A stretch of DNA of 19,883 nucleotides from Bacteroidota bacterium (GCA_018266965.1 JAFDZJ010000311.1:1-19883), one strand, 5' to 3'; positions 1 through 7,534 are shown, counted from the first letter of the stretch. Notes: generated by a model not told the origin, from the sequence alone. Translations and numbers: made by a program.

Positions 1-2197
1 GGAAAGTTTTGGATTCGTACCAGAAAAATCCATGGACATCCATTTGGTAATTGATAGATTTTCCTATGATGCCGATGAAAATTTCTTGCAACGATTGGCG
101 GACTCCATACAAATGGCTTTCTATGAAGGACACGGAGTCTGCTCTTTGAAAAATATGGAGAATAATAAAGTTAATATATTCTCTAATAAATTTGAACTAG
201 ATGGAATAGAATTTCTGGAACCAAACACCCATTTTTTCAGTTTTAACAATCCTTATGGAGCGTGTCCAACTTGCGAAGGATATGGAAAAGTAATAGGTAT
301 TGATGAAGAACTTGTTATCCCCAACAAAAGATTGTCTGTATATGAAGATGCAATTGCACCATGGAAAGGAGAAACCATGCAAGATTGGAAAAATGATTTC
401 ATCAGTAAAGCCATAGATTTCCCCATTCATAAGCCTTATTTCGAACTGAATAAAGACCAGAAAACTCTCCTATGGAAAGGAAACGGCAAAAATAATTTTC
501 CATCGCTCAACAATTTTTTCCAAATGCTGGAAGACAATCTATACAAAATTCAATATCGTGTAATGCTCTCCAGATTTCGAGGCAAGACAACCTGCCCAGA
601 TTGTGAAGGAAATAGACTAAGACCAGAAGCTGCCTATGTAAAAATAGATGGATACAACATACAATCATTAGTAGATCTACCTTTGGACGAGGCTTTACCC
701 ATTATTCAAAATTTAAAATTAACAAAACACGAGTCCGAAATTGCCAAAAGATTGACTTACGAAATCACTACACGATTGGAGTTTCTGATAAAAGTAGGAT
801 TAGGATACCTTACACTTAACAGGACTTCCAATACCCTTTCTGGTGGGGAAAGTCAAAGGATAAATTTGGCAACTAGCCTAGGAAGTTCTTTGGTTGGCTC
901 CATTTACATATTGGACGAACCATCGATAGGACTACATTCCAAAGACACTGAAAATCTTATTTCAGTACTCAAAAATCTTCGAGATTTGGGAAACACCGTA
1001 ATTGTTGTAGAACATGATGAAGATGTAATGAAGGCGGCAGATTACATTATCGATATTGGTCCAGAAGCCGGAAATTTAGGAGGAAATTTGGTGTTCTCTG
1101 GTCATTTCACAGAACTGAAAAATGCACACACCCTTACTTCTGATTACTTAACAGGAAAATTGAAAATTGAGGTTCCAAAAACTAGAAGAAAAACCAAAGA
1201 ATTCATAAAAATAAAAGGTGCTAGACAAAATAATCTTAAAAACATTTCTGTTGATGTCCCACTAGAATGCCTTACCGTAATTACCGGTGTTTCGGGTTCC
1301 GGAAAATCGACTCTTATGAAAGAAATATTGGTTAATGAATTGCAAATTCAACTAGGAATGGGTGGAAAGAAAGGCAATTATGACGATGTTGAATTTCCAA
1401 AAAGACTCATTAAGAATATAGAATTAATCGACCAAAACCCTATTGGTAAGTCTTCTCGCTCCAATCCTGTAACTTATCTGAAAGCTTATGACGAAATAAG
1501 AGACCTGTTTTCCAAGCAAAAATCTGCCAAACTAATGGGTTTTCTTCCAAAACATTTTTCTTTCAATGTAGATGGAGGAAGATGCGATGAGTGCAAAGGA
1601 GATGGAGTAATCCTAGTTTCCATGCAGTTCATGGCAGATATAGAATTGGAATGTGATGTATGCAAAGGAAAAAGATTCAAAAATGAAATTCTGGAAATAA
1701 AGGTAGATGGCAAAAATATTTCGGATATCCTCCAAATGACAGTTGATGAAGCATTGGATTTTTTTCATGAAATAAAAGAAGAAAAAATAGCTCACAAATT
1801 GCAACCTCTACAAGATGTTGGTTTGGGATATTTGCAACTTGGACAAAGTTCGTCCACGCTTTCTGGTGGCGAAGCCCAACGGGTAAAACTAGCTTCTTTT
1901 TTGGTAAAAGGTGTTACTACGGAAAAAACTTTATTCGTATTCGATGAGCCTTCTACCGGATTACATTTCCATGATATTAATAAATTATTGAAATCGCTAC
2001 AAGCACTCATCAACCTAGGACATTCCGTGATTGTGATAGAACACCAACCAGACATTATAAAATCCGCCGACTGGATTATTGACATTGGTCCGGATGCTGG
2101 AAAACATGGTGGCGAAATAGTGTGTTGTGGCACTCCGGAAGAGGTGGCAGAAAATACTATTTCCAGAACGGCAAAATATATAAAAGAGAAATTATAA
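1..2197 (+). CDS. UvrA-like excinuclease ABC subunit A paralogue, 5' end missing
   Basis: The reading frame is already open at base 2, ten codons before the first visible ATG at 32, so the gene begins outside the window. UvrA proteins are about 940 residues; roughly the first 200, with the first Walker A motif, are missing here. Counting from the ATG at 32, visible parts are CPTC (78-81), CPDC (188-191), the ABC signature LSGGESQR (269-276), Walker B YILDEPSIGLH, the second Walker A GVSGSGKST (419-427), a four-Cys zinc site (C518, C521, C541, C544), the second signature LSGGEAQR (610-617) and Walker B FVFDEPSTGLH. UvrA is the DNA-damage-sensing ATPase of nucleotide excision repair. The wording of the signature regions and loss of the first CxxC of zinc site 1 suggest the second UvrA copy common in Bacteroidota, not the main housekeeping one. 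The PAP2-like gene follows after 2 bp, implying co-transcription. Confidence 0.93.
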   Translation, partial: ESFGFVPEKSMDIHLVIDRFSYDADENFLQRLADSIQMAFYEGHGVCSLKNMENNKVNIFSNKFELDGIEFLEPNTHFFSFNNPYGACPTCEGYGKVIGIDEELVIPNKRLSVYEDAIAPWKGETMQDWKNDFISKAIDFPIHKPYFELNKDQKTLLWKGNGKNNFPSLNNFFQMLEDNLYKIQYRVMLSRFRGKTTCPDCEGNRLRPEAAYVKIDGYNIQSLVDLPLDEALPIIQNLKLTKHESEIAKRLTYEITTRLEFLIKVGLGYLTLNRTSNTLSGGESQRINLATSLGSSLVGSIYILDEPSIGLHSKDTENLISVLKNLRDLGNTVIVVEHDEDVMKAADYIIDIGPEAGNLGGNLVFSGHFTELKNAHTLTSDYLTGKLKIEVPKTRRKTKEFIKIKGARQNNLKNISVDVPLECLTVITGVSGSGKSTLMKEILVNELQIQLGMGGKKGNYDDVEFPKRLIKNIELIDQNPIGKSSRSNPVTYLKAYDEIRDLFSKQKSAKLMGFLPKHFSFNVDGGRCDECKGDGVILVSMQFMADIELECDVCKGKRFKNEILEIKVDGKNISDILQMTVDEALDFFHEIKEEKIAHKLQPLQDVGLGYLQLGQSSSTLSGGEAQRVKLASFLVKGVTTEKTLFVFDEPSTGLHFHDINKLLKSLQALINLGHSVIVIEHQPDIIKSADWIIDIGPDAGKHGGEIVCCGTPEEVAENTISRTAKYIKEKL

Positions 2198-2199
2198 AC

Positions 2200-2802
2200 A
2201 TGAAAACAACGAATTGTTCTTTGGAGAAGATTTCTAAAATAATATCTGTTGTTTTTAACCCTATTTTTTCATTATTGATTTTTTATACTTACTCGCAGTA
2301 TCAAAATCCTGAAAATTTTTCGTTTACCAAATCTCTTCTACCAATACTACTAGGGATTATCCTTCCTATATTTCTTTGGATATATTTTGGGGTCAAAAAA
2401 AAGAAATATACAGATAGTGATGTTTCCAACCAAAAACAACGGAATAGCTTGTACTATTTCATCATTAGTATCCTAACTATTTATCAAATCTGGGAGTTTT
2501 GGATAATGGATAGGTTTGATATTGCAATTTCTTGTCTTTTGTTACTTTTTATTGTGATGATGATTTCCAATTTCTTTGTAAAAAGTTCCATGCACACAGC
2601 TTTCAACCTATTTGTAGCTGCATTGTTTTTTAGTAAAAACATTACGATAGGTGTCCTCTGGTTATTTATTACTATTTTAGTAGCAATTACGAGAATAATA
2701 CTAAAAAGACATAGTACCAAAGAAATTATTTGGGGAAGTTGTATAGCATTAACCATTTCTTTTCTATACCTTTATCTGGATATTATCATAGCGAATCAAT
2801 AA
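2200..2802 (+). CDS. PAP2-like integral membrane protein
   Basis: This 200-residue protein has about five or six hydrophobic segments (roughly 12-32, 44-63, 84-101, 106-126, 132-144, 148-168, 180-197). Motifs resemble the PAP2/phosphatidate phosphatase family: QKQR near residue 78, KSSMHTAF at 128-135 in place of the PSGH motif, and a third motif around R165-H171-E175, where the usual aspartate is glutamate. Such proteins dephosphorylate lipid phosphates at the membrane; activity is uncertain because the motifs are relaxed. The ATG at 2200 was chosen, not an upstream in-frame ATG at 2122, because the longer form would overlap the end of the uvrA-like gene by 76 bases and adds a hydrophilic extension foreign to the family. 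It lies in a run uvrA-like / PAP2-like / blaI-like. Confidence 0.72.
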   Translation: MKTTNCSLEKISKIISVVFNPIFSLLIFYTYSQYQNPENFSFTKSLLPILLGIILPIFLWIYFGVKKKKYTDSDVSNQKQRNSLYYFIISILTIYQIWEFWIMDRFDIAISCLLLLFIVMMISNFFVKSSMHTAFNLFVAALFFSKNITIGVLWLFITILVAITRIILKRHSTKEIIWGSCIALTISFLYLYLDIIIANQ

Positions 2803-2817
2803 TTTAAAACAAATAGA

Positions 2818-3246
2818 ATGAAAATAGTACCACTAACAACAGTAGAAGAACAATTGATGAAATTACTTTGGCAACTTGATCAGTTTTATTTTAAAGATGT
2901 AATAACTCAACATTCCGAACCCAAACCACACCCAAACACTATTTCTACATATTTAAAAATTTTGGTTGAAAAAAACTATCTCCGATTAGAAAAAGAAGGT
3001 AGGATAAATAAATATTTTATTGCACTACCTCGATTGCAATACAAAGAATATAAGGTAAATGAGCTGTACGAAAGTTTTTTTGAAAACAACCCACAGGAAT
3101 TTGTAGATATTATCATTAAAATAAGCCCTACAGAAAACATAAAACAAAATCTACCAAAAGAAAACAAAGCAAAAAAGAAAATAAAAGTACATTCAGAAAA
3201 AAAGGAGAAAAAATCTAAAAAGAAAAAGTCCAAAAGTGATACTTGA
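2818..3246 (+). CDS. BlaI/MecI/CopY-family winged-helix regulator with lysine-rich tail
   Basis: The 142-residue protein begins with a winged-helix DNA-binding domain (about 1-75). The core matches BlaI/MecI: VEEQLMKLLWQL, then HPNTISTYLKILVEKNYL as recognition helix, and EKEGRINKYF as wing. BlaI-type repressors bind operators as dimers and are usually inactivated by proteolysis by a BlaR1-type membrane protease; no such partner gene is present here, so it is an orphan or acts with a distant partner. Residues from about 109 to the end form an extremely lysine-rich tail encoded by A-rich DNA, which is unusual for the family and could add non-specific DNA affinity (inference). The gene starts 15 bp after the PAP2-like stop and ends just before the heptamer array. 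Confidence 0.87.
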   Translation: MKIVPLTTVEEQLMKLLWQLDQFYFKDVITQHSEPKPHPNTISTYLKILVEKNYLRLEKEGRINKYFIALPRLQYKEYKVNELYESFFENNPQEFVDIIIKISPTENIKQNLPKENKAKKKIKVHSEKKEKKSKKKKSKSDT

Positions 3247-3249
3247 CAG

Positions 3250-3326
3250 TGATTGGTGTTTGGTGATTGGTGATTGGTAATTGGTGATTGGTGTTTAGTG
3301 TTTGGTATTTAGTGTTTGGCGTTTGG
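3250..3326. repeat. Heptamer tandem array, TGATTGG / TGTTTGG type (11 units)
   Basis: Eleven consecutive 7-bp units can be read without gaps from 3250: mostly TGATTGG and TGTTTGG, with single-base variants TAATTGG, TGTTTAG, TATTTAG and CGTTTGG. The array starts four bases after the BlaI-like stop codon. The 7-bp period carries straight into the TAAYYTC array that follows. No coding potential is seen. Confidence 0.9.
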
Positions 3327-3510
3327 TAATTTCTAATCTCTAATCTCTAATCTCGTCTTGGGACGAGACAAGCTATCTAATCTCTAATTTCTAACTTCTA
3401 ATCTCTAACTTCTAATCTCTAATCTCTAACTTCTAATCTCTAATCTCTAACTTCTAATCTCTAATCTCTAATCTCTAATTTCTAATCTCTAATTTCTAAC
3501 TTCTAATAAA
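3327..3510. repeat. Heptamer tandem array, TAAYYTC type (22 units, interrupted)
   Basis: Four units (3327-3354) and, after a 23-bp interruption (3355-3377), eighteen further exact 7-bp units (3378-3503) of TAATCTC, TAATTTC and TAACTTC, then a degenerate unit TAATAAA running into an A tract before the DUF4153 start codon at 3518. Variants are interspersed, including stretches with a higher-order TAATCTC-TAATCTC-TAACTTC period of 21 bp. The array takes the place of the leader of the downstream gene. Confidence 0.92.
3351..3368. other. Stem-loop interrupting the heptamer array
   Basis: TCTCGTC (3351-3357), loop TTGG, GACGAGA (3362-3368) form a perfect 7-bp stem with a 4-base loop. It is GC-richer than its surroundings and lies at the only break in the TAAYYTC array. 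There is no T tract after it, so a classical terminator is unlikely. It may be a separate small repeat inserted in the array. Confidence 0.75.
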
Positions 3511-3517
3511 AAAAAAC

Positions 3518-5290
3518 ATGAAAAATAATCTTTCTTTTTATACCGAAAAGGTATTATTAATTATACAGAAATATCCCATTATCTTATGTGTTTCATTGTT
3601 AGCAGCACTATCCAATATTTGGGATTTGGAAAAATCTGATGAGCATTTCTTTTTAGCAACAAAACTTGTAATTACATTTTGCTTGGGAATACCATTGTTT
3701 TTTGCTTCCAAAATACTCCAACAACGCTGGAAATTTTCACCAATTATAGAAATAGTAAGTGCAATATTATTGGTGGGATTTTATTTCATTTTGCCAAATT
3801 CTCAATCAGAATTTTCAGTAGTATATGCTTACAAATTGATACCAATTTTTCTACTAGCACATTTATTGGTAGCTATTTCATCTCTACATTCTAGGCAATC
3901 GGAAAACAGATTTTGGCAATTCAACAAAAACCTATTCCTTTCTTCGTTTGCCACCCTTGTTTTCACGGTTGTATTGATAGGAGGTGTACTGTTGGCTTTA
4001 TTGGCGGTAGATAAATTATTCAACATCAACTTTCGCCAGAACTTGTACAGTGAAATAAGTTCGTTTTTATTAATATTTGGGAGTACTGTCTTATTTTTAT
4101 TTTTCTGTAATGAAGGACTTTTATCATTGGAAAAAGAGGAAGAGTATCCAAAGATTTTAAAATTTTTCGTTCAATTTATCCTTATTCCTTTGTTAATATT
4201 GTATGCTATCATATTGTATTTGTATGTAGGAAAGATAATTTTACAATGGCAATTGCCCTTTGGTTGGGTATCATATTTGGTATTGGTATATTCTATTTTA
4301 GGGATTTTGGCTTTGTTATTGGTTCATCCTTTAAAAATTAATGAGTCAAAATCTTGGGTAAAGATTTTTTCTAAACTATTTTACTTCACTCTCATACCAT
4401 TGATTATTTTGTTATTTGTAGCCATTTCCATCAGGTTACAACAATACGGGTTTACCGAGCCTAGATATTTTGTACTTGCATTAGGAATTTGGTTGGTATT
4501 TTTGACAGGATATTTCATCATTAGCAAAAAAGACAAAATATCTTTTATACCAATTTCTCTCATCATTATCATTATTTTTTCATTGGCTTTTCCTTATTTC
4601 AATGCCTTTGCTGTGGCTAGTAGAAGCCAGAAAAAAGAGTTACAGAATTTATTGATAAAAGAAAACCTAATGAATGGTGGAAAAATAGATTTCAACAAAC
4701 CAGTAACCTCCACTAATGCCAACGAAATATCCAACAAAATTTCTTTTTTGATGTTGAGGAAAGAAAACTATTGGTTGAAAAATTATTTACTACTGAAAGA
4801 TTATCTAGCAATTACAAAAGATGGAAATTACAAATGGGAATATACTTATTTTGGGAATACCAGAAACCTTTTCATCAATGTTTTGGAAGACAAAAAAAAC
4901 AATGCTTACTCTATAAAAGAATTGATTTCCGATGGTGCAATAACCAATATTTCCGATTATCAATATATGGCAAAAAGTTATAATTTTAATAATCAAATAC
5001 AGAAAATTGGAAATACAAACATTTCATTGGACGATCGTTCCTTGGACAACAATATTGATAAAAGAATATTAGTTTTAAAATTATCAACTGGTGAGCAACT
5101 AGATTTTGTACCTCTGGCAAAGGAAAAATTGAAACAATATCCAAACATGACTACTAATCTACCAGAGGTTTCTTTGGAAGGCGAAATTGGTAATTTTCAT
5201 GTTAAATTATTACTAGACAGATTGTCTATTTCCAATAACAAATTCATCAATTGGGGCGATTACCAAATCCTTATCCGACAAAAAAAATAA
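3518..5290 (+). CDS. DUF4153 family polytopic membrane protein
   Basis: The 590-residue protein has about eleven predicted membrane segments between residues 20 and 362, then a soluble C-terminal region of about 225 residues (370-590). The GWVSYLVLVYSILGILALLLVHPL stretch (249-272, with G249, W250 and Y253) and overall plan match the DUF4153 family of Bacteroidota, whose biochemical role is unknown. The ATG at 3518 lies directly after an A-rich tract at the end of the heptamer array; no Shine-Dalgarno sequence is visible, as is common in this phylum. The sirtuin gene follows after 4 bp, so the two are probably co-transcribed. The functional link between them is not evident. Confidence 0.85.
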   Translation: MKNNLSFYTEKVLLIIQKYPIILCVSLLAALSNIWDLEKSDEHFFLATKLVITFCLGIPLFFASKILQQRWKFSPIIEIVSAILLVGFYFILPNSQSEFSVVYAYKLIPIFLLAHLLVAISSLHSRQSENRFWQFNKNLFLSSFATLVFTVVLIGGVLLALLAVDKLFNINFRQNLYSEISSFLLIFGSTVLFLFFCNEGLLSLEKEEEYPKILKFFVQFILIPLLILYAIILYLYVGKIILQWQLPFGWVSYLVLVYSILGILALLLVHPLKINESKSWVKIFSKLFYFTLIPLIILLFVAISIRLQQYGFTEPRYFVLALGIWLVFLTGYFIISKKDKISFIPISLIIIIIFSLAFPYFNAFAVASRSQKKELQNLLIKENLMNGGKIDFNKPVTSTNANEISNKISFLMLRKENYWLKNYLLLKDYLAITKDGNYKWEYTYFGNTRNLFINVLEDKKNNAYSIKELISDGAITNISDYQYMAKSYNFNNQIQKIGNTNISLDDRSLDNNIDKRILVLKLSTGEQLDFVPLAKEKLKQYPNMTTNLPEVSLEGEIGNFHVKLLLDRLSISNNKFINWGDYQILIRQKK

Positions 5291-5294
5291 ACGA

Positions 5295-5981
5295 ATGAAA
5301 AAGAAATTAGTAGTACTTTCCGGAGCCGGAATTTCTGCTGAAAGCGGAATTAAAACTTTCAGAGATGCCAATGGATTATGGGAAAACCATAGGATAGAAG
5401 AAGTGGCAAGTCCAGAAGGTTTCGAGAAAAACCCAACCTTGGTTTTGGATTTTTACAACCAACGAAGAAAGCAACTAAAAGAGGTTTCCCCAAATGAAGC
5501 TCACAAAATATTAGCCGAACTGGAAAAACATTATGATGTAGAAATTATCACCCAAAATGTCGATGACCTCCACGAAAGAGCTGGTTCCACCTCGGTTTTG
5601 CACCTTCATGGCGAATTAAAAAAAGTTAGACCAATCGACAATTACCAAAAAATAATCCCTTGGGAAAACGATTTGAATTTTGGCGATACCGATGACAAAG
5701 GCACACCACTAAGACCACACATTGTCTGGTTCGGAGAAATGGTTCCCGAAATGGAAAATGCTTCAAAAATAGTATCAGAAGCAGATATTTTTATTGTCAT
5801 TGGGACTTCTTTGCAAGTATATCCTGCAGCTGGTTTAGTCCATGAAATACCCGAACATACAACACTATACATCATCGATCCTCACTTGCCCAATAACTAT
5901 ACTCAATCCGAAAATTGTTTGCAAACAACAGCAGTTGAAGGAATGAAAATATTAAAAGAAAGATTATTGAAAGACTTTTAA
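5295..5981 (+). CDS. cobB: SIR2-family NAD-dependent protein deacylase (CobB-like), no zinc cysteines
   Basis: This 228-residue sirtuin removes acyl groups from lysine side chains using NAD. The NAD-binding motif GAGIS is at 10-14, TFRD at 21-24, TQNVD at 86-90 and the catalytic histidine is H105 in LHLHGEL. Tyr54 and Arg57 (YNQR) occupy the place of the Tyr-x-x-Arg pair that marks desuccinylases such as SIRT5 and E. coli CobB, so it may act on acidic acyl-lysines as well as acetyl-lysine. The segment between VR (111-112) and LRPHIVWFGE (139-148), where most sirtuins have a four-cysteine zinc site, contains no cysteine; the only one in the protein is near the C-terminus. The gene starts 4 bp after the DUF4153 stop. 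Confidence 0.92.
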   Translation: MKKKLVVLSGAGISAESGIKTFRDANGLWENHRIEEVASPEGFEKNPTLVLDFYNQRRKQLKEVSPNEAHKILAELEKHYDVEIITQNVDDLHERAGSTSVLHLHGELKKVRPIDNYQKIIPWENDLNFGDTDDKGTPLRPHIVWFGEMVPEMENASKIVSEADIFIVIGTSLQVYPAAGLVHEIPEHTTLYIIDPHLPNNYTQSENCLQTTAVEGMKILKERLLKDF

Positions 5982-5997
5982 ATACAAAAAAAAACAA

Positions 5998-6642
5998 CTA
6001 TGGAGATAGTCTGTTAATCTCCCAATCGAAATTTTCATTCAGCGAGTAAAGAATTCTATCATGCAAACGGTTGGGTCTCCCCTGCCAAAATTCAATTTCA
6101 TAAGGTTTAGCAAGAAAGCCTCCCCAATGTTGTGGTCTTTCGATTTCTTTGCCTTCCCATTCTTTTTCTAAATCCAATAATTGTTTTTCCAAAAATTCTT
6201 TGTTGGGGATTATTTCACTTTGGTTGGAAACCAATGCTCCCAACTGGCTACCTCTGGGTCTAGATGCAAAATAGCCATCGGAAATATTTTCAGGCACTTT
6301 TTCCAAATTTGCTTTTATGATAATCTGTCTTTCCAAATTTGCCCAAAAAAAATGCAAACAAGCATGATTATTTTCTACTATAGCTTTTCCTTTTCGGCTA
6401 TTGTAATTGGTATAAAACACAAAACCATTCCAATCGTAAGATTTCAACAGAACCATTCTTGTCCTAGGACAACCATCGGCTTCCACAGTAGAGACAGACA
6501 TTGCATTGGCTTCGGAAATCATAGGACTTTCTTCCGCCTCCAATAACCAATTTCTAAATTGTTCCATAGGATTTTGCTTTACTTGTGATTCCAGCAATTC
6601 GGATTTGTTGTAAACTTTTCTATGATTGTATAAGTTTTCCAT
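5998..6642 (-). CDS. pdxH: Pyridoxamine 5'-phosphate oxidase
   Basis: PdxH is the FMN enzyme that oxidises pyridoxine or pyridoxamine phosphate to pyridoxal phosphate, the last step of vitamin B6 cofactor synthesis and salvage. The 214-residue product is close to the usual length (about 218). Family motifs are clear: RMVLLK, NSRKGKA, FFWANLERQ (FMN/dimer region), SRPRGSQLGA, RPQHWGGF, EFWQGRPNRLHDR and the C-terminal WEINRLSP. The ATG at 6642 was chosen; a longer frame starting at 6675 would overlap the start of the divergent yqgE gene and add a non-family extension. It is monocistronic, convergent with cobB and divergent from yqgE. Confidence 0.95.
   Translation of the reverse strand: MENLYNHRKVYNKSELLESQVKQNPMEQFRNWLLEAEESPMISEANAMSVSTVEADGCPRTRMVLLKSYDWNGFVFYTNYNSRKGKAIVENNHACLHFFWANLERQIIIKANLEKVPENISDGYFASRPRGSQLGALVSNQSEIIPNKEFLEKQLLDLEKEWEGKEIERPQHWGGFLAKPYEIEFWQGRPNRLHDRILYSLNENFDWEINRLSP
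6002..6022 (-). terminator. Possible pdxH terminator overlapping the last codons
   Basis: GGAGAT and ATCTCC form a 6-bp stem with a 9-base loop inside the last codons of pdxH; on the minus strand it is followed, after the stop codon, by a run of nine T (5986-5994). The T run is about seven bases away from the stem, so this is a weak candidate. Confidence 0.35.
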
Positions 6643-6654
6643 GAAAAAAAAGAT

Positions 6655-6662
6655 TATATTTG
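6655..6662 (+). promoter_or_regulatory. -7 promoter element of yqgE
   Basis: TATATTTG matches TAnnTTTG exactly and ends 3 bases before the chosen ATG of yqgE at 6666. A start of transcription a few bases downstream would fall on or next to the A of the ATG, predicting a leaderless or nearly leaderless mRNA. No clear -33 TTTG at the standard spacing was seen. Confidence 0.5.
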
Positions 6663-6665
6663 GAT

Positions 6666-7214
6666 ATGAATTCAAAATACAAAGGTAAATTATTAATTTC
6701 TACACCAGATATGTCTGGCGATATTTTTTCTAGAGCTGTCGTTTTGGTTATTGACCATAACGAAGATGGAGCTTTTGGATTGGTATTAAATAAAAAAAAT
6801 GAACTTGCTACAAAGGCTATTCAAAAAAAAATGGAAATTGATATTGATGTTTTTATTGGAGGTCCTGTAGAAACAAACAAATCTTTTTTCATCATAAAAG
6901 GAGAAATTCCGATTACCAATTCCTATTTGTATTTCCACGAAGACTATTACCTAACAGAAGATATAGAAAATGTTGTAAATTCTATTATAGATGGTAGTCT
7001 AAACAAGAAAAGCGTAAAGGTGTTTTCAGGATATTCTGGCTGGTCCAAAAACCAATTGGAGAATGAAATAGAAAAAAAATTCTGGATTGTTGCCAATGTC
7101 TATCAGATGGATTTTACCGAAAAAGACCCTCAATTGTGGAAAAAAATCATGCAAAATATGGGAGGAGAATATCTTATTTGGGCAAACTCTCCAATTGATG
7201 TTTCGCTTAATTAA
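6666..7214 (+). CDS. yqgE: YqgE/AlgH family protein
   Basis: The 182-residue protein fits the YqgE/AlgH (DUF179) family in length and sequence: YKGKLLISTPDMSGDIF at the N-terminus, VVLVIDHNEDGAFGLVLNKK, and the family-defining IGGPVETN followed by the FF of FFIIKGE. The family is widespread and its biochemical role is not settled. The ATG at 6666 was preferred over an in-frame TTG at 6660 because it fits the family N-terminus and because the TTG lies within the -7 promoter match. The gene is divergent from pdxH with only 23 bp between start codons, and it ends at a bidirectional terminator. Confidence 0.92.
   Translation: MNSKYKGKLLISTPDMSGDIFSRAVVLVIDHNEDGAFGLVLNKKNELATKAIQKKMEIDIDVFIGGPVETNKSFFIIKGEIPITNSYLYFHEDYYLTEDIENVVNSIIDGSLNKKSVKVFSGYSGWSKNQLENEIEKKFWIVANVYQMDFTEKDPQLWKKIMQNMGGEYLIWANSPIDVSLN
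6680..6687 (-). promoter_or_regulatory. -7 promoter element of pdxH, inside yqgE
   Basis: On the minus strand this reads TACCTTTG, an exact TAnnTTTG match, 37 bases upstream of the pdxH ATG. It lies within the first codons of yqgE, so the pdxH leader would be antisense to the yqgE start. No convincing -33 element was identified. Confidence 0.45.
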
Positions 7215-7228
7215 TTAAAAACAAAAAA

Positions 7229-7248
7229 ACCATCGAAAATTCGATGGT
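7229..7248. terminator. Bidirectional intrinsic terminator (yqgE / small membrane gene)
   Basis: ACCATCGAAAATTCGATGGT is a perfect inverted repeat (8-bp stem with a 4-base loop, or 9 bp with 2). It has an A run before it (7223-7229) and a T-rich tract after it (7248-7259), so it can end transcription from both convergent genes. Confidence 0.85.
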
Positions 7249-7275
7249 TATATTTTTTTATATCTACTCAGAAAA

Positions 7276-7506
7276 TTAATTTTTCTTATAGATTTTTGGA
7301 TCGTAGTATGGTCTAAACTCTTTGGATGGAGAGGTATAATCTTTGTCCTTATTATTCCCTAAAGGAACGATAAGCTCCCAACACCAATAGATGAAAATAG
7401 CACTTGCCACAACAAACAAAACCCAATTTAGTACATTTCCAAACATATCATAAAATTGAAATGACCATTTGAAAATACTGCTTAATAATAACCACAAAGC
7501 CGTCAT
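7276..7506 (-). CDS. Small membrane protein, DUF6341-like
   Basis: This 76-residue protein has a hydrophobic N-terminal half with one or two membrane segments (about 2-20 and 26-47), then a polar tail rich in Lys, Asp, Pro and Tyr that ends PYYDPKIYKKN. Its length, its tail and its position beside a DUF6427-like gene recall the DUF6341 proteins of flavobacteria, but this is from memory and no function is known. An AAGGAAAT purine-rich stretch just upstream of the ATG may act as ribosome binding site. Reality of the gene is supported by the shared terminator at its 3' end and by a -7 promoter match upstream. Confidence 0.78.
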   Translation of the reverse strand: MTALWLLLSSIFKWSFQFYDMFGNVLNWVLFVVASAIFIYWCWELIVPLGNNKDKDYTSPSKEFRPYYDPKIYKKN

Positions 7507-7524
7507 AATTTCCTTATTTTAAAT

Positions 7525-7532
7525 TAACTTTG
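7525..7532 (+). promoter_or_regulatory. -7 promoter element of the DUF6427-like gene
   Basis: TAACTTTG matches TAnnTTTG exactly, 17 bases before the ATG at 7550. It faces the minus-strand element at 7535-7542 with two bases between. Confidence 0.5.
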
Positions 7533-7534
7533 TA

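Noticed and set aside
3351..3368. Hairpin as rho-independent terminator of the blaI-like gene
   Set aside because: No T run follows on either strand and it is over 100 bases from the stop codon.
3250..3510. CRISPR array
   Set aside because: The units are contiguous 7-mers with no spacers and no cas genes nearby.
6660..6665. TTG start for yqgE
   Set aside because: The TTG is part of the -7 promoter match and the ATG at 6666 gives the standard family N-terminus.
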